Below, one piece after another: positions 1 through 7,815 of a stretch of DNA of 36,605 nt. Source of the stretch: Deinococcales bacterium (lineage in GTDB: Bacteria; Deinococcota; Deinococci; Deinococcales; JAAFIG01); contig JANYHH010000001.1 in NCBI GenBank assembly GCA_025359505.1, positions 1-36,605 on the forward strand, in the 5' to 3' direction. Below the pieces are notes generated by a model that saw only the letters and a list, made by a program, of their open reading frames with translations, had not been told where the DNA came from and searched no databases. A program made the position numbers and the translations under genes. The first letter of the stretch is position 1, and every line of letters starts with the position of its first letter.

Positions 1-47
1 AGGTCGAAGTGGGCTTGCAGGGCGTCTCGCACGGGTTTATGATTCAT
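1..47 (-). CDS. 5' end of an unidentified protein, cut by the window edge
   Basis: Reading leftwards from an ATG at 47-45 there is an open frame MNHKPVRDALQAHFD that leaves the window. A good Shine-Dalgarno sequence (AAGGAGA on the minus strand, about 10 nt before the ATG) supports the start. Fifteen residues are too few to assign a family. The gene is divergent from the decayed membrane-protein gene that follows. Confidence 0.5.
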   Translation of the reverse strand, partial: MNHKPVRDALQAHFD

Positions 48-134
48 GTGGCTACTTTCTCCTTGGTCGGACGGAGTAGCCGCTATTGTCTCAGATTGCG
101 TGGGGAACGTGCAAACTTGAGAAGTGTCCAGTAG

Positions 135-884
135 TTAGGTAACGTCCCGGAGCTGACCCTGTTTTTTTGGATCATCAAGATTTTGGCCACGACTGTTGGT
201 GAGACGGCGGCCGATTTCATCAACACGAACTTGAACCGTGGCTTGGTCGGTACGAGCCTGCTGATGATTGGTTTGTTGATTGTCGCGTTGATCGCGCAGT
301 TTCGCAGCTCGCGCTACGTGCCGGTGATCTACTGGATTGCGATTGTGCTGATTCACATCGTTGGCACATTGCTGACCGACAATATGGTTGAAAACTTCGG
401 CGTGACTTTAACACTGGCGACAGCGATTTTTGCTGCGGCGCTTACCGCCACGTTCATCGGCTGGTTCGTCAGTGAGCGCACGCTTTCGATTCACAGCATT
501 CACACCACCAAGCGCGAGGTCTGGTATTGGCTGGCAGTGCTGTTCACGTTTGCGCTGGGCACAGCTTTGGGGGACTTAATCGCCGAAACTTACGCGCTTG
601 GATATTGGCGATCCGCGCTGCTGTTCGCGGGAATCATCGCTTTCGTCACGCTGCTGTACCGCTACGCCAAACTGAACGCGATTTTGACTTTCTGAATCGC
701 CTACATCATCACCCGTCCGCTCGGCGCGAGCATCGGAGATTTTTTATCACAAGATAAAGACGTGGGCGGGCTAGCGCTTGGGACGACGACCACCAGCGCG
801 ATTTTCCTCGCGGCCATCGCCGCCGTTATCATGTACTTAACAATCACCAAGCGCGACGAGATCACTGTTGTAGACGCTGTGTAG
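135..884 (+). pseudogene. Decayed COG4705-type integral membrane protein (no start codon, internal TGA)
   Basis: The frame encodes a two-fold repeated membrane protein resembling the COG4705 'membrane-anchored protein' family. The first half opens with VPELTLFFWIIKILATTVGE and continues with TADFI-type residues; the second half contains REVWYWLAVLFTFALGTALG and then RPLGASIGDFLSQDKD. Two lesions are visible. A TGA at 693-695 interrupts the segment 'AILTF-stop-IAYIITRPLG', where the family usually has Trp (TGG to TGA is one substitution). At the front, conserved sequence continues upstream to a TAG at 132-134 with no ATG, GTG or TTG before it; the first possible start is a TTG at 183, inside the first conserved block. 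After the internal stop the frame stays open to TAG at 882-884. TGA is a normal stop elsewhere here, so recoding is unlikely. A sequencing error at 695 would not explain the missing start. There is no CTCGAG in this stretch. Confidence 0.75.
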
Positions 885-925
885 TCGTCATTTCATTGCG
901 GTCAGCTCGAGGTGCAAATGCAATT

Positions 926-1342
926 TTACCCCTCGAGCGGCGCGTTGACGTTCGTCCAGTACTCGAGGACTTTTAAGAGCACCTCCCGAAATTCGGCGAA
1001 GCGCGGCGGCTTGACCACAAACGAGTTCGCGCCGCTCATGTAGGCCCGCGCCAACTCCTGCGTCAAACGGCTGGTGCTGAACACCACCAATGGCACGGCC
1101 CGAAAGCGCGGGTCGGCGCGGATGCGCTCCAAAACCTCCAAGCCCGATAAGCGCGGCAGGTTGACATCGATCAGCACCAATCGCGGCAGATCGCCCTGCC
1201 AGCGCTGGAGTTGCTCCAAGGTCTGCTCACCGTCGCTGGCGTGGTGCAGCTCGCACAGCGGCTCGAGCACGCGCTGAACCAGAAACGCGTGATCGGGGTT
1301 GTCCTCGGCGAACAGCACCCGAGGGCGCGGCGCGGTGCTCAT
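926..1342 (-). CDS. Single-domain response regulator (receiver only)
   Basis: This 138-residue protein is a stand-alone CheY-like receiver with no output domain. Visible motifs are the acidic pair E13-D14 in FAEDNPDH, the phospho-acceptor D59 in [13 protein letters not shown], Ser/Thr at 89-90 in VVFSTS, and the conserved lysine K111 in FVVKPP. The sequence style is that of the Rcp1-like group often paired with phytochromes or hybrid kinases. No histidine kinase is present in the window, so the partner is unknown. The ATG at 1342 was chosen because a -10 hexamer TACAGT (minus strand, 1350-1355) lies exactly 7 nt before it; a longer reading to 1468 would run through the divergent promoter region. 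The gene is divergent from the threonine aldolase. Confidence 0.88.
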   Translation of the reverse strand: MSTAPRPRVLFAEDNPDHAFLVQRVLEPLCELHHASDGEQTLEQLQRWQGDLPRLVLIDVNLPRLSGLEVLERIRADPRFRAVPLVVFSTSRLTQELARAYMSGANSFVVKPPRFAEFREVLLKVLEYWTNVNAPLEG

Positions 1343-1349
1343 GGGTTTC

Positions 1350-1355
1350 ACTGTA
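1350..1355 (-). promoter_or_regulatory. -10 hexamer of the response regulator (leaderless type)
   Basis: TACAGT on the minus strand, 7 nt before the ATG at 1342. Confidence 0.6.
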
Positions 1356-1387
1356 CAGCGCTCGAGCCTCGCGGGGACGGTAGCGCT

Positions 1388-1393
1388 TAGAAT
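1388..1393 (+). promoter_or_regulatory. -10 hexamer of the threonine aldolase gene (leaderless type)
   Basis: TAGAAT, 7 nt before the ATG at 1401. No convincing -35 is visible. Confidence 0.6.
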
Positions 1394-1400
1394 CGGCGCT

Positions 1401-2426
1401 ATGCCGATTGATTTGCGTTCCGACACCGTGACCACCCCGACCTCAGAGTTGCGACAGGCGATGCTCACTGCGCTGGTCGGGGATGATGTTTACGGCGAAG
1501 ACCCGACGGTCAACGCCTTGCAGGACAAAGTTGCGGCGATGCTCGGGTTTGAAGCCGCCTTGTTCGTGCCCAGTGGCGTGATGGCCAATCAAGTGGCGAT
1601 TGCCGCTCACGTGCAGCGCGGCGAGGAAGTGATCTGCGCGGCCGGGGCGCACATTTACGAGTACGAACTGGGCATGATGGCAGCTTTTAGTGGTGCAGCG
1701 CCGCGCTTCGTACCCGCGCCACTTGGCGTGCCAGATGCAGCCGATGTGCGCCGGGCGATTGGGCGCAGCGTCCACCAGAGTCCGACGGGGCTGATTGCGC
1801 TAGAAAACACGCACAACAAAGCTGGCGGCTGTGTCGTGCCGCTCGAGGTTATCGCAGCGATCCGCGAGGTCAGTCTGACCGAAGGCATCCCACTGCATTT
1901 GGACGGCGCGAGGGTCTGGAACGCGGTCGCTGCCCTCGGTGTGCAGCCGCTCGAGATTACAAAGCATTTTGACAGCGCGGCCGTCTGTCTGTCTAAAGGT
2001 CTGGGCGCTCCCGTCGGCAGCGTTGTGGCTGGCTCAGCCGCCTTCATCAAACAGTGCCACCGTTACCGCAAGATGATGGGCGGCGGGATGCGGCAAGCGG
2101 GCATCCTCGCGGCGGCCGGGCTGCATGTGCTCGAGCACGGTTTGCAGCGTTTGCCGGCCGATCACAAGCGGGCGCGACGCTTGGCGGACGGACTCGTCGC
2201 CGCTGGCTGGCAGGTCAACCTCGCGGCGGTGCAGACCAACATGGTCTACATCACCGTGCCAGACGCGGCGGCGACCGTGACCGCTTGGGCGGCTCGAGGG
2301 GTCAGGGCGGGCGTGATGGGCGCGACCAGCGTGCGGCTGGTGACGCATTTCCAGATCAGTGATGCGGACATTGACACCGCGCTCGAGTTGATTGGCTCGG
2401 CAATCCCAGAGGCGGTGCTGGCGTGA
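1401..2426 (+). CDS. ltaE: Low-specificity L-threonine aldolase
   Basis: A 341-residue PLP-dependent fold-type I enzyme that cleaves L-threonine or L-allo-threonine to glycine and acetaldehyde in the cytoplasm. The N-terminus [13 protein letters not shown] is the family signature. The PLP-binding Asp168 lies in [10 protein letters not shown], and the Schiff-base lysine is K199 in [20 protein letters not shown] near residue 230 is also typical. Length is normal for the family. The start at 1401 is fixed by the conserved N-terminus and by TAGAAT 7 nt upstream; the longer reading from 1299 would overlap the divergent gene. The stop overlaps the GTG of the next gene (GTGA), so the three genes 1401-3326 are probably one operon. 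Confidence 0.93.
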   Translation: MPIDLRSDTVTTPTSELRQAMLTALVGDDVYGEDPTVNALQDKVAAMLGFEAALFVPSGVMANQVAIAAHVQRGEEVICAAGAHIYEYELGMMAAFSGAAPRFVPAPLGVPDAADVRRAIGRSVHQSPTGLIALENTHNKAGGCVVPLEVIAAIREVSLTEGIPLHLDGARVWNAVAALGVQPLEITKHFDSAAVCLSKGLGAPVGSVVAGSAAFIKQCHRYRKMMGGGMRQAGILAAAGLHVLEHGLQRLPADHKRARRLADGLVAAGWQVNLAAVQTNMVYITVPDAAATVTAWAARGVRAGVMGATSVRLVTHFQISDADIDTALELIGSAIPEAVLA

Positions 2427-2872
2427 CTCGAGTCGTACAAGGTAGCCTGAGTGACCTCGAGACGCTTGTTCCCATGTTTGACGCGTACAGGATGTTCTAC
2501 AAGCGCGACAGCGATCTGGACGGCGCACGGGCGTACTTGCAAGCGAGGCTCGAGCGGGGTGAAGCGAGGGTTTTTCTGGCCCGCGAGCAGGATTCCGGCG
2601 CGGCGCTCGGGTTCGCACTGTGCTACAGCACCTTCTCGAGTGTGGTGATGAAACCACTGGTGATCCTCAACGATCTCTACACCACTCCCGAAGCTCGAGG
2701 TCAAGGCGTCGCAAGTGCGCTGATTGAAGCCTGCGCGAATTTCGCTCGGCTCGAGGGGGCGCTGGTGCTGCGGCTTCGCACGGCGACCGATAACGAAACC
2801 GCGCAGCGCGTGTACGACAAAGCGGGTTTCAAGCGCGACGCGGTGTATTACACCTATGATTTGAGCCTATGA
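2423..2872 (+). CDS. GNAT family N-acetyltransferase (first of a tandem pair)
   Basis: A 149-residue single-domain acetyl-CoA-dependent N-acetyltransferase of unknown acceptor. The acetyl-CoA motif A is visible as [20 protein letters not shown] at about residues 75-95, and the C-terminal motif B region has [15 protein letters not shown]. It starts with GTG overlapping the TGA of the threonine aldolase gene, which implies translational coupling. It is clearly paralogous to the next gene: both share the pattern FxAYRxFY near residue 20, FSSV, ILNDL and PEARGQ. Confidence 0.85.
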   Translation: MTRVVQGSLSDLETLVPMFDAYRMFYKRDSDLDGARAYLQARLERGEARVFLAREQDSGAALGFALCYSTFSSVVMKPLVILNDLYTTPEARGQGVASALIEACANFARLEGALVLRLRTATDNETAQRVYDKAGFKRDAVYYTYDLSL

Positions 2873-2882
2873 AAGCGTGCTT

Positions 2883-3326
2883 ATGAACGTGATCACCGCG
2901 ACCCTCGACCACCTCGAGCAGCTTGCCCCGCTGTTTAACGCTTACCGCGTGTTTTACGAGCAAGAGGGCGATCTTCCGGCGGCGACCGCGTTCCTGCGCG
3001 AGCGATTCCTGCTGCGAGAAAACGTGATTTATATGGCGCTTGAGCGGGATACCGCGCTTGGGTTCACGCAGCTCTACCCCAGCTTCTCGAGCGTGAGTAT
3101 GCAGCGCTTATGGATTCTCAACGATTTGTTTGTAATCCCCGAAGCGAGGGGGCAGCGCGTCGGTGAGGCGCTGATCGGCGCAGCCGTGAAGCTGGCTCAG
3201 GAATCTGGCGCGGTCGGTGTGCAGCTCGAGACGGCGCACAGCAACTCAAGCGGGCAAAAGTTGTACGAGCGCTTGGGGTTTCAGCGCGAGGATTTAACCT
3301 ACCGCACGTATTTTTTGAAGGTTTGA
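2883..3326 (+). CDS. GNAT family N-acetyltransferase (second of a tandem pair)
   Basis: A 147-residue GNAT protein lying 10 nt after its paralogue. It keeps motif A (ILNDLFVIPEARGQRVGEAL) and a C-terminal SSGQKLYERLGFQRED. The central G of the QxxGxG loop in the paralogue (RGQGVA) is R here (RGQRVG), so cofactor binding may differ slightly. ATG 2883 aligns with the start of the paralogue; a GTG at 2877 is a possible alternative. The stop lies one nucleotide from the stop of the convergent small membrane protein gene, leaving no room for a terminator. Confidence 0.85.
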   Translation: MNVITATLDHLEQLAPLFNAYRVFYEQEGDLPAATAFLRERFLLRENVIYMALERDTALGFTQLYPSFSSVSMQRLWILNDLFVIPEARGQRVGEALIGAAVKLAQESGAVGVQLETAHSNSSGQKLYERLGFQREDLTYRTYFLKV

Positions 3327-3327
3327 A

Positions 3328-3540
3328 TCAGATGCGCGTGACGGGTGGGCGCTTGCGCTCTTGGCTCATCCGCACGAAGTACCCGACGACGATCCCCAGC
3401 ACGAACGGGATAATCAGCATCAACGACAGCGTTTGCAAGTTAATGACACTGCCAAAAAACGAGACGAACGGATTGGTGACGAAAGCGATCACCAGAATCA
3501 CGACCAACGTCAAACCGATCCAAATCAAAGGGTTTCCCAT
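3328..3540 (-). CDS. Small two-helix membrane protein (LapA-like, tentative)
   Basis: Seventy residues with two hydrophobic segments (about residues 5-22 and 38-58), joined by a short loop and followed by a basic tail (RMSQERKRPP). The arrangement resembles LapA/DUF1049-type proteins, which sit in the inner membrane, but there is no diagnostic motif and this family label is a guess. A -10 hexamer TATACT (minus strand, 3547-3552) lies 6 nt before the ATG, supporting a real gene with a leaderless transcript. It is tail-to-tail with the second GNAT gene. Confidence 0.65.
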   Translation of the reverse strand: MGNPLIWIGLTLVVILVIAFVTNPFVSFFGSVINLQTLSLMLIIPFVLGIVVGYFVRMSQERKRPPVTRI

Positions 3541-3546
3541 GAACGG

Positions 3547-3552
3547 AGTATA
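3547..3552 (-). promoter_or_regulatory. -10 hexamer of the small membrane protein gene (leaderless type)
   Basis: TATACT on the minus strand, 6 nt before the ATG at 3540. Confidence 0.6.
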
Positions 3553-3622
3553 CGAGGCTCAAGGTTAAAAAGTTGCTCGAGTCACCGAACGCCCGTTTGA
3601 CCAGCCGATGAAATCTCGGTGC

Positions 3623-3628
3623 TACACT
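3623..3628 (+). promoter_or_regulatory. -10 hexamer of pgi (leaderless type)
   Basis: TACACT, 6 nt before the ATG at 3635. A TTGACC lies 20 bp upstream (3597-3602), which is too far for an ideal -35. Confidence 0.6.
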
Positions 3629-3634
3629 CCGGTT

Positions 3635-4999
3635 ATGCTCAATACCGCGAACATCACCCGCGAACGGCTCGGCGCTGAAGGACTCGAGTGGGACAATGAA
3701 CTCTCGAGCCACAGCGCAGCGTTTGCCGCTGCTAGAGACGCGCTGCTCTCGAGAACCGACGACGAGTCCGCGATGCTCGGCTGGGTCGGACTGCCCGAAG
3801 ATGCGGCGATGCTCGCGGCTGCACAGAAATTAGCAGCACAGTACGCTGGCAAGTTCGACGACCTGATCGTTCTGGGCATCGGCGGCTCGAGTCTCGGGGG
3901 GCTGGCGATCATCACGGCGCTGCAACACCCGTACCGCGCATTGCAAGGGAAAAGCGGTCACGGGATGCGCGTGCATTTTGTGGAAAACGTCGATGGCGAC
4001 AGCATTTCGGCGCTGCTCGAGGTGCTAGACCCCAAACGCACGCTGGTTAACGTCATCAGCAAATCCGGCACGACCACCGAAACCATGAGCGCGTACCTGA
4101 TCTGCAAAGCGTGGCTCGAGGCGAGCGTCGGTGCAAATTGGAGTGAGCAAATCGTCGCCACGACCGATCCCGTCAAGGGCGTGCTGCGCCCGATGGTCGC
4201 GCAGTACGGCTTCAGCGCTCTGAGCGTCCCCCCGAGCGTCGGCGGGCGCTTCAGCGTCTTCTCGAGCGTCGGCACGTTGCCCGCGCTGCTGGCGGGCGTG
4301 GACGTGGCGGCACTGCTGCGCGGCGCGAGTCGAGCCAATCAGGAATTCAAAACGCAATCGCTGTCTGACAACGCTGCCATGCAGTTCGCGCTGGCCAATA
4401 TTTTGTACGCGGCTCGAGGCAAAAATATTGTCGTGCTGATGCCGTACAGCACGCGGGCCAGATTTATCGCCGATTGGTTCGCGCAGCTCTGGGCGGAAAG
4501 TCTGGGGAAGATTCACCGCGACGGACACCGCACCGGCACGACGCCCGTCAAAGCCGTCGGTGCGACCGACCAGCACAGCGTCGTGCAACTGTTCATGGAG
4601 GGCCCGAACGACAAATTGATCGCCTTCGTTCGTTTTGAAGCCGCGGGCAAGGAGACGCTGATCCCCAACAGCGAGCCGACGCAGCCAGACATGAATTACT
4701 TAGCCAACAAGTCCTTCCAGACGCTCTTGAACGCCGAGCAAGCCGCGACCGCCAATGCGTTGCGGACGATGGAGAAACCCAACCTGACCTTCGCGCTCGA
4801 GGCATTGACGGCGGAAAATCTTGGCTGGCTGATGCAAACCTTGATGCTGTCCACCGCGATTGTCGGCGAAATCTGGGGGATTGACGCCTTCAACCAACCC
4901 GGCGTGGAACTGGGTAAGAAGTTCACCTACGCGCTGATGGGCCGCCCCGGCTTCGAGGATGAACGAAAGCGGCTCGAGGCGGAAGGCGTCACGGGTTGA
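3635..4999 (+). CDS. pgi: Glucose-6-phosphate isomerase
   Basis: A 454-residue cytoplasmic enzyme interconverting glucose 6-phosphate and fructose 6-phosphate. The phosphate-binding SIS-type motifs are clear: LGIGGSSLGGLAI near residue 90, and ISKSGTTTET near residue 145. PPSVGGRFSVFSSVGTLP near residue 200 and the active-site helix QLWAESLGKI near 285 are also family hallmarks. Length matches the shorter bacterial type. I start it at ATG 3635 rather than 3608, because the -10 TACACT lies between the two and homologues begin close to this Met. It is monocistronic in appearance: a 28-bp palindrome follows the stop and the next gene has its own -10. Confidence 0.95.
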   Translation: MLNTANITRERLGAEGLEWDNELSSHSAAFAAARDALLSRTDDESAMLGWVGLPEDAAMLAAAQKLAAQYAGKFDDLIVLGIGGSSLGGLAIITALQHPYRALQGKSGHGMRVHFVENVDGDSISALLEVLDPKRTLVNVISKSGTTTETMSAYLICKAWLEASVGANWSEQIVATTDPVKGVLRPMVAQYGFSALSVPPSVGGRFSVFSSVGTLPALLAGVDVAALLRGASRANQEFKTQSLSDNAAMQFALANILYAARGKNIVVLMPYSTRARFIADWFAQLWAESLGKIHRDGHRTGTTPVKAVGATDQHSVVQLFMEGPNDKLIAFVRFEAAGKETLIPNSEPTQPDMNYLANKSFQTLLNAEQAATANALRTMEKPNLTFALEALTAENLGWLMQTLMLSTAIVGEIWGIDAFNQPGVELGKKFTYALMGRPGFEDERKRLEAEGVTG

Positions 5000-5034
5000 G
5001 GCTCGAGGCAGTGATGGCATGTTGCTGCGCGGTT

Positions 5035-5062
5035 GTAGGGGCGAGGCTAGCCTCGCCCCTAC
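5035..5062. repeat. Perfect 28-bp palindrome, REP-like or terminator
   Basis: Each half reads GTAGGGGCGAGGCT / AGCCTCGCCCCTAC. It lies 36 bp after the pgi stop and could form a 12-13 bp hairpin, so it may terminate pgi. A degenerate copy (GTAGGGGAGAGGC-TT-GCCTCGCCC) overlaps the end of the carotenoid desaturase gene at 9321-9344, suggesting a dispersed element. Confidence 0.6.
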
Positions 5063-5135
5063 GGGTGGGCATATACACGCCCAATGAATATTAGGCTCGA
5101 GCCGTTCAATCTCGAGCCGCCCTTGATCTCTGCGG

Positions 5136-5141
5136 TACAAT
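5136..5141 (+). promoter_or_regulatory. -10 hexamer of the carotenoid operon (leaderless type)
   Basis: TACAAT, 7 nt before the GTG start of cruF at 5149. Confidence 0.65.
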
Positions 5142-5148
5142 CGGCGTT

Positions 5149-5955
5149 GTGCAAGTCGCTTCTCTGACCACCTCGAGCCTGCCCGAGCGCTTCGTCTGGC
5201 TGCTGTTCGCGTTGCACCTGATCGCGCAACCGATTTACTCACTGCTGCCCGCGAATCTCGAGCGGCTGGGAACGTTGGTGATCGTGCTGAGCGGCACGGC
5301 GTTCGGCTTCGCGCATCTAGCGGTATCGAAGGGAATCAAGTCGGCGCTGACGATGCTGCTGCTCTGCCTCGTCGTTGCGGGCGGTTTTGAAATACTGAGC
5401 GTGCAGACGGGGTTTCCATATGGGCAGTACAGTTACTCGAGTTTGCTGGGGCCGGGCATTCTGGGCGTGCCGCTGCTCGTGCCGTTTTGCTGGCAGATGA
5501 TGGCGCACAACGCGGGCGTCGTGGCAAGGTTGATCGCTCCGAAGGCGTGGGTGCTGGTGGCGGCGGGTGCGCTGACCGCGTGGGATTTGTACATCGACCC
5601 GCAAACGGTTCGCGCTGGCTACTGGACGTGGACGCGCTCAGGCGAGTACGTCGGGATTCCTTTAGAGAACTTCGCAGGCTGGCTGCTGACGGCGCTGGTC
5701 ATCTACGCGCTGTACGCCCGCCTCGAGCGCCCTGCCATCACCTCGAGCCTGACGGTGTTTGAATTGCTGCCCGTGCTGGTTTACATCTGGATGTGGTTTG
5801 GCAGTGCGGTCGTCAACCTGTTTTGGTGGAATCAGCCCGTTGTCGCGGTCGTCGGTTTCATCGGCACTGGGCTGTTCGCCGTGCCCGCGCTGCGCGAATT
5901 GACCCGTCAAACCAAATCTGGGCGCTTGCGCTGGATGGTCTCGAGGGGCGCGTGA
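5149..5955 (+). CDS. cruF: Carotenoid 1',2'-hydratase, CruF family
   Basis: A 268-residue integral membrane protein with about seven hydrophobic segments, of the CruF/DUF422 family. CruF adds water across the 1',2' double bond of a carotene psi end, giving a tertiary hydroxyl; in Deinococcus this is a step towards deinoxanthin. Supporting segments are GGFEILSVQTGFPYGQYSYS near residue 80, DLYIDPQ near 147 and YVGIPLENFAGWLLTA near 165, which carry the conserved acidic and aromatic residues of the family. The GTG start is set by TACAAT 7 nt upstream. It is first in a four-gene operon; its TGA overlaps the GTG of the acyltransferase. Confidence 0.88.
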   Translation: MQVASLTTSSLPERFVWLLFALHLIAQPIYSLLPANLERLGTLVIVLSGTAFGFAHLAVSKGIKSALTMLLLCLVVAGGFEILSVQTGFPYGQYSYSSLLGPGILGVPLLVPFCWQMMAHNAGVVARLIAPKAWVLVAAGALTAWDLYIDPQTVRAGYWTWTRSGEYVGIPLENFAGWLLTALVIYALYARLERPAITSSLTVFELLPVLVYIWMWFGSAVVNLFWWNQPVVAVVGFIGTGLFAVPALRELTRQTKSGRLRWMVSRGA

Positions 5956-6686
5956 TCCACGCCGACGATCATCCGCTGCTTGAGCCATTCTGGAAGTGGT
6001 ACATCGCTAACAGCGTGCGCGGGCATTTCGACGCGGTGCGCCTCCAGCTCGAGCAGCCAGACCCAGTGCCGACGCCGACGCTGTGGCAGGCGACGCACGT
6101 CAGTTGGTGGGACGGGTATCTGGGCGTGTTGCTCTCAAAGCATCTGGGTTTGACGCACCGCGTGATGATGCTCGAGGAGAATTTATCCAAGTACCGTTTC
6201 TTACGCTTTGCGGGCGCGTTTGGCGTGGAGCGTGGATCAGCACGCGGGGCGCTCGAGAGCCTGCGTTACGCGGCGCTCGAGTTGCAGAACGAAAAGGCTC
6301 GAGGCTTGATGATGTTCCCGGCCGGGGACATCGGCAGTCCACACCAGCGCACTGTTCCGTATCAATCGGGCGCGGCGAGCCTCGCGGTGCAAGTCGCCAA
6401 GTCCGCGCCAATCGCGGTGCGCTCGGTGGCAATCCGCTTGGAATATCTGGGCGCGAGCAAGCCCGAGGCGTTGCTGCGCGTGTCCGCGCCGCGCATTGTC
6501 GCGGGGGGTATGCATACGAAAGACCTGAGCGCTCTGCTGCAAACCGATCTCGAGCGCGAGACAGCCGCGCTGCAAACAGACCTCGAGATGGGGAGGCTCG
6601 AGGATTACGCGGTGATGCTGCGCGGCGCGGGTAGCGTCCAGCAGGGCTGGGACGAAGTGCGGCGCAAATTTGGCGTGAAGGTCTGA
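5952..6686 (+). CDS. PlsC-like acyltransferase in the carotenoid operon
   Basis: A 244-residue protein with the H-x4-D motif of glycerolipid-type acyltransferases (H49 and D54 in THVSWWDGYLG), then an FPAGDIG block near residue 125 that replaces the usual FPEG motif, and PIAVRSVAIRLEY near 160, which fits the fourth acyltransferase block. It probably transfers a fatty acyl group from acyl-CoA or acyl-ACP to a hydroxyl. The position between CruF and a glycosyltransferase suggests, but does not prove, that the acceptor is a carotenoid sugar; a phospholipid remains possible. Start GTG 5952 overlaps the cruF stop (GTGA), and the stop abuts the ATG of the next gene. Confidence 0.8.
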   Translation: MIHADDHPLLEPFWKWYIANSVRGHFDAVRLQLEQPDPVPTPTLWQATHVSWWDGYLGVLLSKHLGLTHRVMMLEENLSKYRFLRFAGAFGVERGSARGALESLRYAALELQNEKARGLMMFPAGDIGSPHQRTVPYQSGAASLAVQVAKSAPIAVRSVAIRLEYLGASKPEALLRVSAPRIVAGGMHTKDLSALLQTDLERETAALQTDLEMGRLEDYAVMLRGAGSVQQGWDEVRRKFGVKV

Positions 6687-7784
6687 ATGCGGCTCGAGGA
6701 GATTGCATTGACGGTGCAAACAGCCTTCGCGGGCTTTGCGGCGCTGAACGCGTTCTGGTGGCGTGACCTCGAGCCAGACCTGACATCAAATCCGTTCAAG
6801 CGCGTCAGCGTGCTGATCCCCGCCCGCAACGAGGCCGCGAACCTCGAGACGTTATTACCCAGCCTGCTCGAGTCGCCGCTGCCTGACCTCGAGATTCTGG
6901 TGCTAAACGACCGCTCCACGGATGACACGGCAGCCGTGGTGCAACGCTTTGTGTCACTTGACCCTCGGGTGCGGCTGCTCGAGGGGCTGGACTTGCCGGA
7001 CGGTTGGCTCGGCAAGAACTGGGCGTGTCATCAACTGAGCCTCGCCGCGAGTGGCGACGCGCTGATCTTCACCGATGCCGACACGCGTTGGGACAAAGGA
7101 GCGCCCGCAGCGATTGCCAAGCAGCTCGAGGTTTGCGACGCGCTGTGCGCGTGGCCGCGCCAAGCGATTGCCGACCCAATCTCGAGGTTGATTCAGCCGC
7201 TCCAGCAGTGGAGCTTGATCGCGTTCCTGCCGCTGTTTTTTGTGCCCATAAATCGTTTCACCGTCGCGGTCGCCGCGAACGGGCAGTGCCTCGCGTTCAC
7301 TCGCTTTGCTTATCACATCATCGGTGGTCACGAAGCCGTCAAGCGCGATGTGCTCGAGGACATGGCATTGGCTCGAGCCGTCAAACGCGCTGGCTTGCGG
7401 TTTCGTTTGCTGAACGGGGCGAACGCGGTCACGACGAGAATGTACTCGAGCGCGAGTGAAGCCCTCAATGGCTACGTCAAGAACGTCTATCCCGCATTTG
7501 GCGGTACAGCACCCGCCTTCATCGCAGCGGCTGCCTTCAACCTTCTGCTCGGCGTCGCGCCGCTCGTCTGGCTACTGACCTCATGGACGCTCGAGGCGGC
7601 GCTGTGCGTGCTGCTGAGCCTCGTGGCTCGAGGCATCAGCGATTGGCGCTGCGGCTACGACCTGCGCTTCACGGCGCTGCACCCGCTCGGGTTGCTGGTC
7701 TGGCTGTGGATCGGTTTGCTGTCCATGCAGCGCTATAGAGCCGGCAAGGTCAGTTGGAAAGGGCGGTCGTATGACCTGCGCTGA
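6687..7784 (+). CDS. Family 2 glycosyltransferase, CruG/CrtQ-like
   Basis: A 365-residue membrane-bound GT-A enzyme. The GT2 motifs are VSVLIPARNEAANLETLLPS near residue 40, LNDRSTDDT near 73, the metal-binding FTDADTRWD near 125, EDMALARAVKRAG near 225, and a QRYRAGKVSWKGRSY element near the C-terminus that corresponds to the QxxRW-type site. Several hydrophobic helices follow the catalytic domain. Within this operon the likely job is to add a sugar to the hydroxyl made by CruF, as CruG does for myxol-type carotenoids; substrate identity is inferred from context. The ATG directly follows the TGA of the acyltransferase (TGAATG). Confidence 0.85.
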   Translation: MRLEEIALTVQTAFAGFAALNAFWWRDLEPDLTSNPFKRVSVLIPARNEAANLETLLPSLLESPLPDLEILVLNDRSTDDTAAVVQRFVSLDPRVRLLEGLDLPDGWLGKNWACHQLSLAASGDALIFTDADTRWDKGAPAAIAKQLEVCDALCAWPRQAIADPISRLIQPLQQWSLIAFLPLFFVPINRFTVAVAANGQCLAFTRFAYHIIGGHEAVKRDVLEDMALARAVKRAGLRFRLLNGANAVTTRMYSSASEALNGYVKNVYPAFGGTAPAFIAAAAFNLLLGVAPLVWLLTSWTLEAALCVLLSLVARGISDWRCGYDLRFTALHPLGLLVWLWIGLLSMQRYRAGKVSWKGRSYDLR

Positions 7785-7815
7785 GCGGCTTATCATGCTC
7801 GCTCGAGGAGTGGAA

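Noticed and set aside
135..884. TGA read as tryptophan (recoding) in the COG4705 gene
   Set aside because: Many genes here end in TGA normally and the same gene also lacks a start codon, so decay is simpler.
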